Shown: positions 63,033-64,000 of the stretch, one piece after another | How positions within the stretch are numbered: position 1 is the stretch's first letter | Layout of the letters: every line of letters starts with the position of its first letter | Source of the DNA: Pseudomonas sp. PDM04 | GTDB lineage: Bacteria; Pseudomonadota; Gammaproteobacteria; Pseudomonadales; Pseudomonadaceae | DNA length: 64,000 nucleotides | Assembly: GCF_014851765.1 (NCBI RefSeq) | Contig: NZ_JACVAI010000002.1 | Location: 434,001-498,000, forward strand | Reading direction: 5' to 3' | Program-made: the position numbers and the translations under genes | Notes under the pieces: generated by a model | Told to the model about the DNA's origin: nothing | The model's database searches: none | What the model saw: only the letters and a program-made list of their open reading frames with translations

Positions 63033-64000
63033 GAGGCGGCTCCCTTTGGATCAGGTTTCAGTGCAGGGTGATTCAAGGCGGTGTGTGGCGCGGCGGTCGG
63101 TTGACCGTGGGCAGGGCCACGGGGCGCCGTGCGGGCGAAGAAGATCACCACGGCCGCGACCAGCGACGTCGCCGCCAGGCCGTAAAGGCCCCCTTCGATG
63201 GAGCCGGTTTTCTGCTCCAGGAAACCGAAGGTCGCGGGCGCGACAAAGCCGCCGAGGTTGCCGATGGAGTTGATCAGGGCGATCACCGCCGCCGCGATGC
63301 GCGCGTCGAGGTAGCCTTGGGGAATCGGCCAGAACAAGGCCGAGGCGGCCTTGAACCCGATCGCGGCAAAACAGATGGCAACGAAGGCGAATACCGGCCC
63401 GCCGGTGGTGGACATGAACATGCCGAATGCTGCGATTACCAGGGTCAGGGCGACCCAGGCCTGCTGGTGTTTCCACCGGGCAGCCATGGCCGCGAAGCCA
63501 TACATCGCGACGATGGAAATGATCCACGGAATCGAGTTGAACAGGCCGACCTGGAAGTCGCCGAGATTGCCCATTTTCTTGATCATGCTCGGCAGCCAGA
63601 ATGTCGCGCCATAGATGGTCAGGGCGATGGAAAAGTAGATGAAGCAGAACAGCGCGATCTGTTTGTCCGCCAGCAACCTGAACATCGACGGCTTGACCGT
63701 CTGCGTGGCTTCACGAGCCTTCTGCTCCGAGGCGATGGCGTCGATCAGGGCGTCTTTCTCTTCGGCGCTCAACCAGTTCGCCTGACGCGGATGGGACTGC
63801 AGCCAGAACCAGACGAACCCGCAGAGCACGATCGAGGCAAAACCTTCGATCAGGAACATCCATTGCCAGCCGTGCAGGCTCAAACCGCTGACGTGCAACA
63901 GGGCACCGGACACCGGTCCGGAGATCACCGAGGCGATGGCCGAGCCGCTGAGGAAAATTGCCATGGCCTTGCCACGTTCGGTCGACGGCAGCCATTGGGT
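63029..64000 (-). CDS. MFS sugar-acid permease (GudP-like, 5' end outside window)
   Basis: About 323 C-terminal residues are in the window; the frame stays open to base 64000 (TQWLPSTERGKAMAIFLSGSAIASV), so the true start is beyond the edge. The sequence is that of the anion:cation symporter branch of the MFS, with ERGKAMA, FVWFWLQSHPRQANWLSAEEKDALI, ALTIYGATFWLPSMIKKMG and an IGNLGGFVAPATFGFLEQKTGS stretch. Upstream of and overlapping glucarate dehydratase, it should import glucarate or galactarate. Confidence 0.87.
   Translation of the reverse strand, partial: TQWLPSTERGKAMAIFLSGSAIASVISGPVSGALLHVSGLSLHGWQWMFLIEGFASIVLCGFVWFWLQSHPRQANWLSAEEKDALIDAIASEQKAREATQTVKPSMFRLLADKQIALFCFIYFSIALTIYGATFWLPSMIKKMGNLGDFQVGLFNSIPWIISIVAMYGFAAMAARWKHQQAWVALTLVIAAFGMFMSTTGGPVFAFVAICFAAIGFKAASALFWPIPQGYLDARIAAAVIALINSIGNLGGFVAPATFGFLEQKTGSIEGGLYGLAATSLVAAVVIFFARTAPRGPAHGQPTAAPHTALNHPALKPDPKGAAS

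Overview
The window is a GC-rich chromosomal segment from a fluorescent Pseudomonas, most likely the P. fluorescens/P. putida side of the genus. The support is the polyamine (puu/spu) gene set, a DUF2790 secreted protein, S-pyocin/colicin-type nuclease and immunity genes, and several copies of the Pseudomonas REP palindrome (GGGAGCGAGCCTGCTCGC type) between genes. I found no rRNA, tRNA, CRISPR array, insertion sequence or integrase.

Layout. 1-7435: polyamine catabolism and uptake, with puuC and puuA leftward facing puuD and a four-gene polyamine ABC transporter rightward. 7435-12342: housekeeping and small genes (thpR, a lipoprotein, a 30-residue membrane peptide coupled to an 86-residue protein) and a LysR/MFS divergent pair. 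12483-16263: reverse transsulfuration (cystathionine beta-synthase and gamma-lyase) and an orphan polyamine-binding protein. 16264-17098: a gene-free stretch with a REP, a terminator hairpin and a compact hairpin cluster. 17099-24862: a DUF2790 protein, a LysR/aldo-keto reductase pair, a tripartite EmrAB-TolC-like efflux operon with divergent TetR regulator, and mug.

25360-39321 is the most coherent accessory block. A PAS protein and a PAS-AAA-Fis sigma-54 activator are followed by an oxidative N-demethylase operon (DmmA-like, PDR/VanB reductase, DUF3445 haem protein) and an APC permease. A lactate/glycolate permease and glcDEFG come next. Good sigma-54 promoters (GG-N10-GC) lie before both the regulator operon and the demethylase operon. 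A shared CGCTGC-type element about 100 bp upstream of each suggests one self-regulated circuit.

39638-41084 is a toxin relic: a 5'-truncated colicin-E9-like DNase with two different immunity genes. 41125-52839 holds a dienelactone hydrolase, a reductase, transporters, azoreductase with a MocR regulator, LOG, metE and a diguanylate cyclase. 52948-59592 is an organosulfur-type ABC uptake cluster with a flavin acyl-CoA-dehydrogenase-like enzyme, an AhpD-like protein and a divergent AraC regulator. 59701-60506 is a tiny gene coupled to a XRE-cupin regulator. 60626-61135 encodes an extraordinary 169-residue protein with 70 Met and 15 Cys in two duplicated halves, probably a soft-metal (copper) binder; this is the most novel item. 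The window closes with glucarate dehydratase and its MFS permease, cut by the window edge.

All functions are read from sequence motifs and gene order; no database search was possible.
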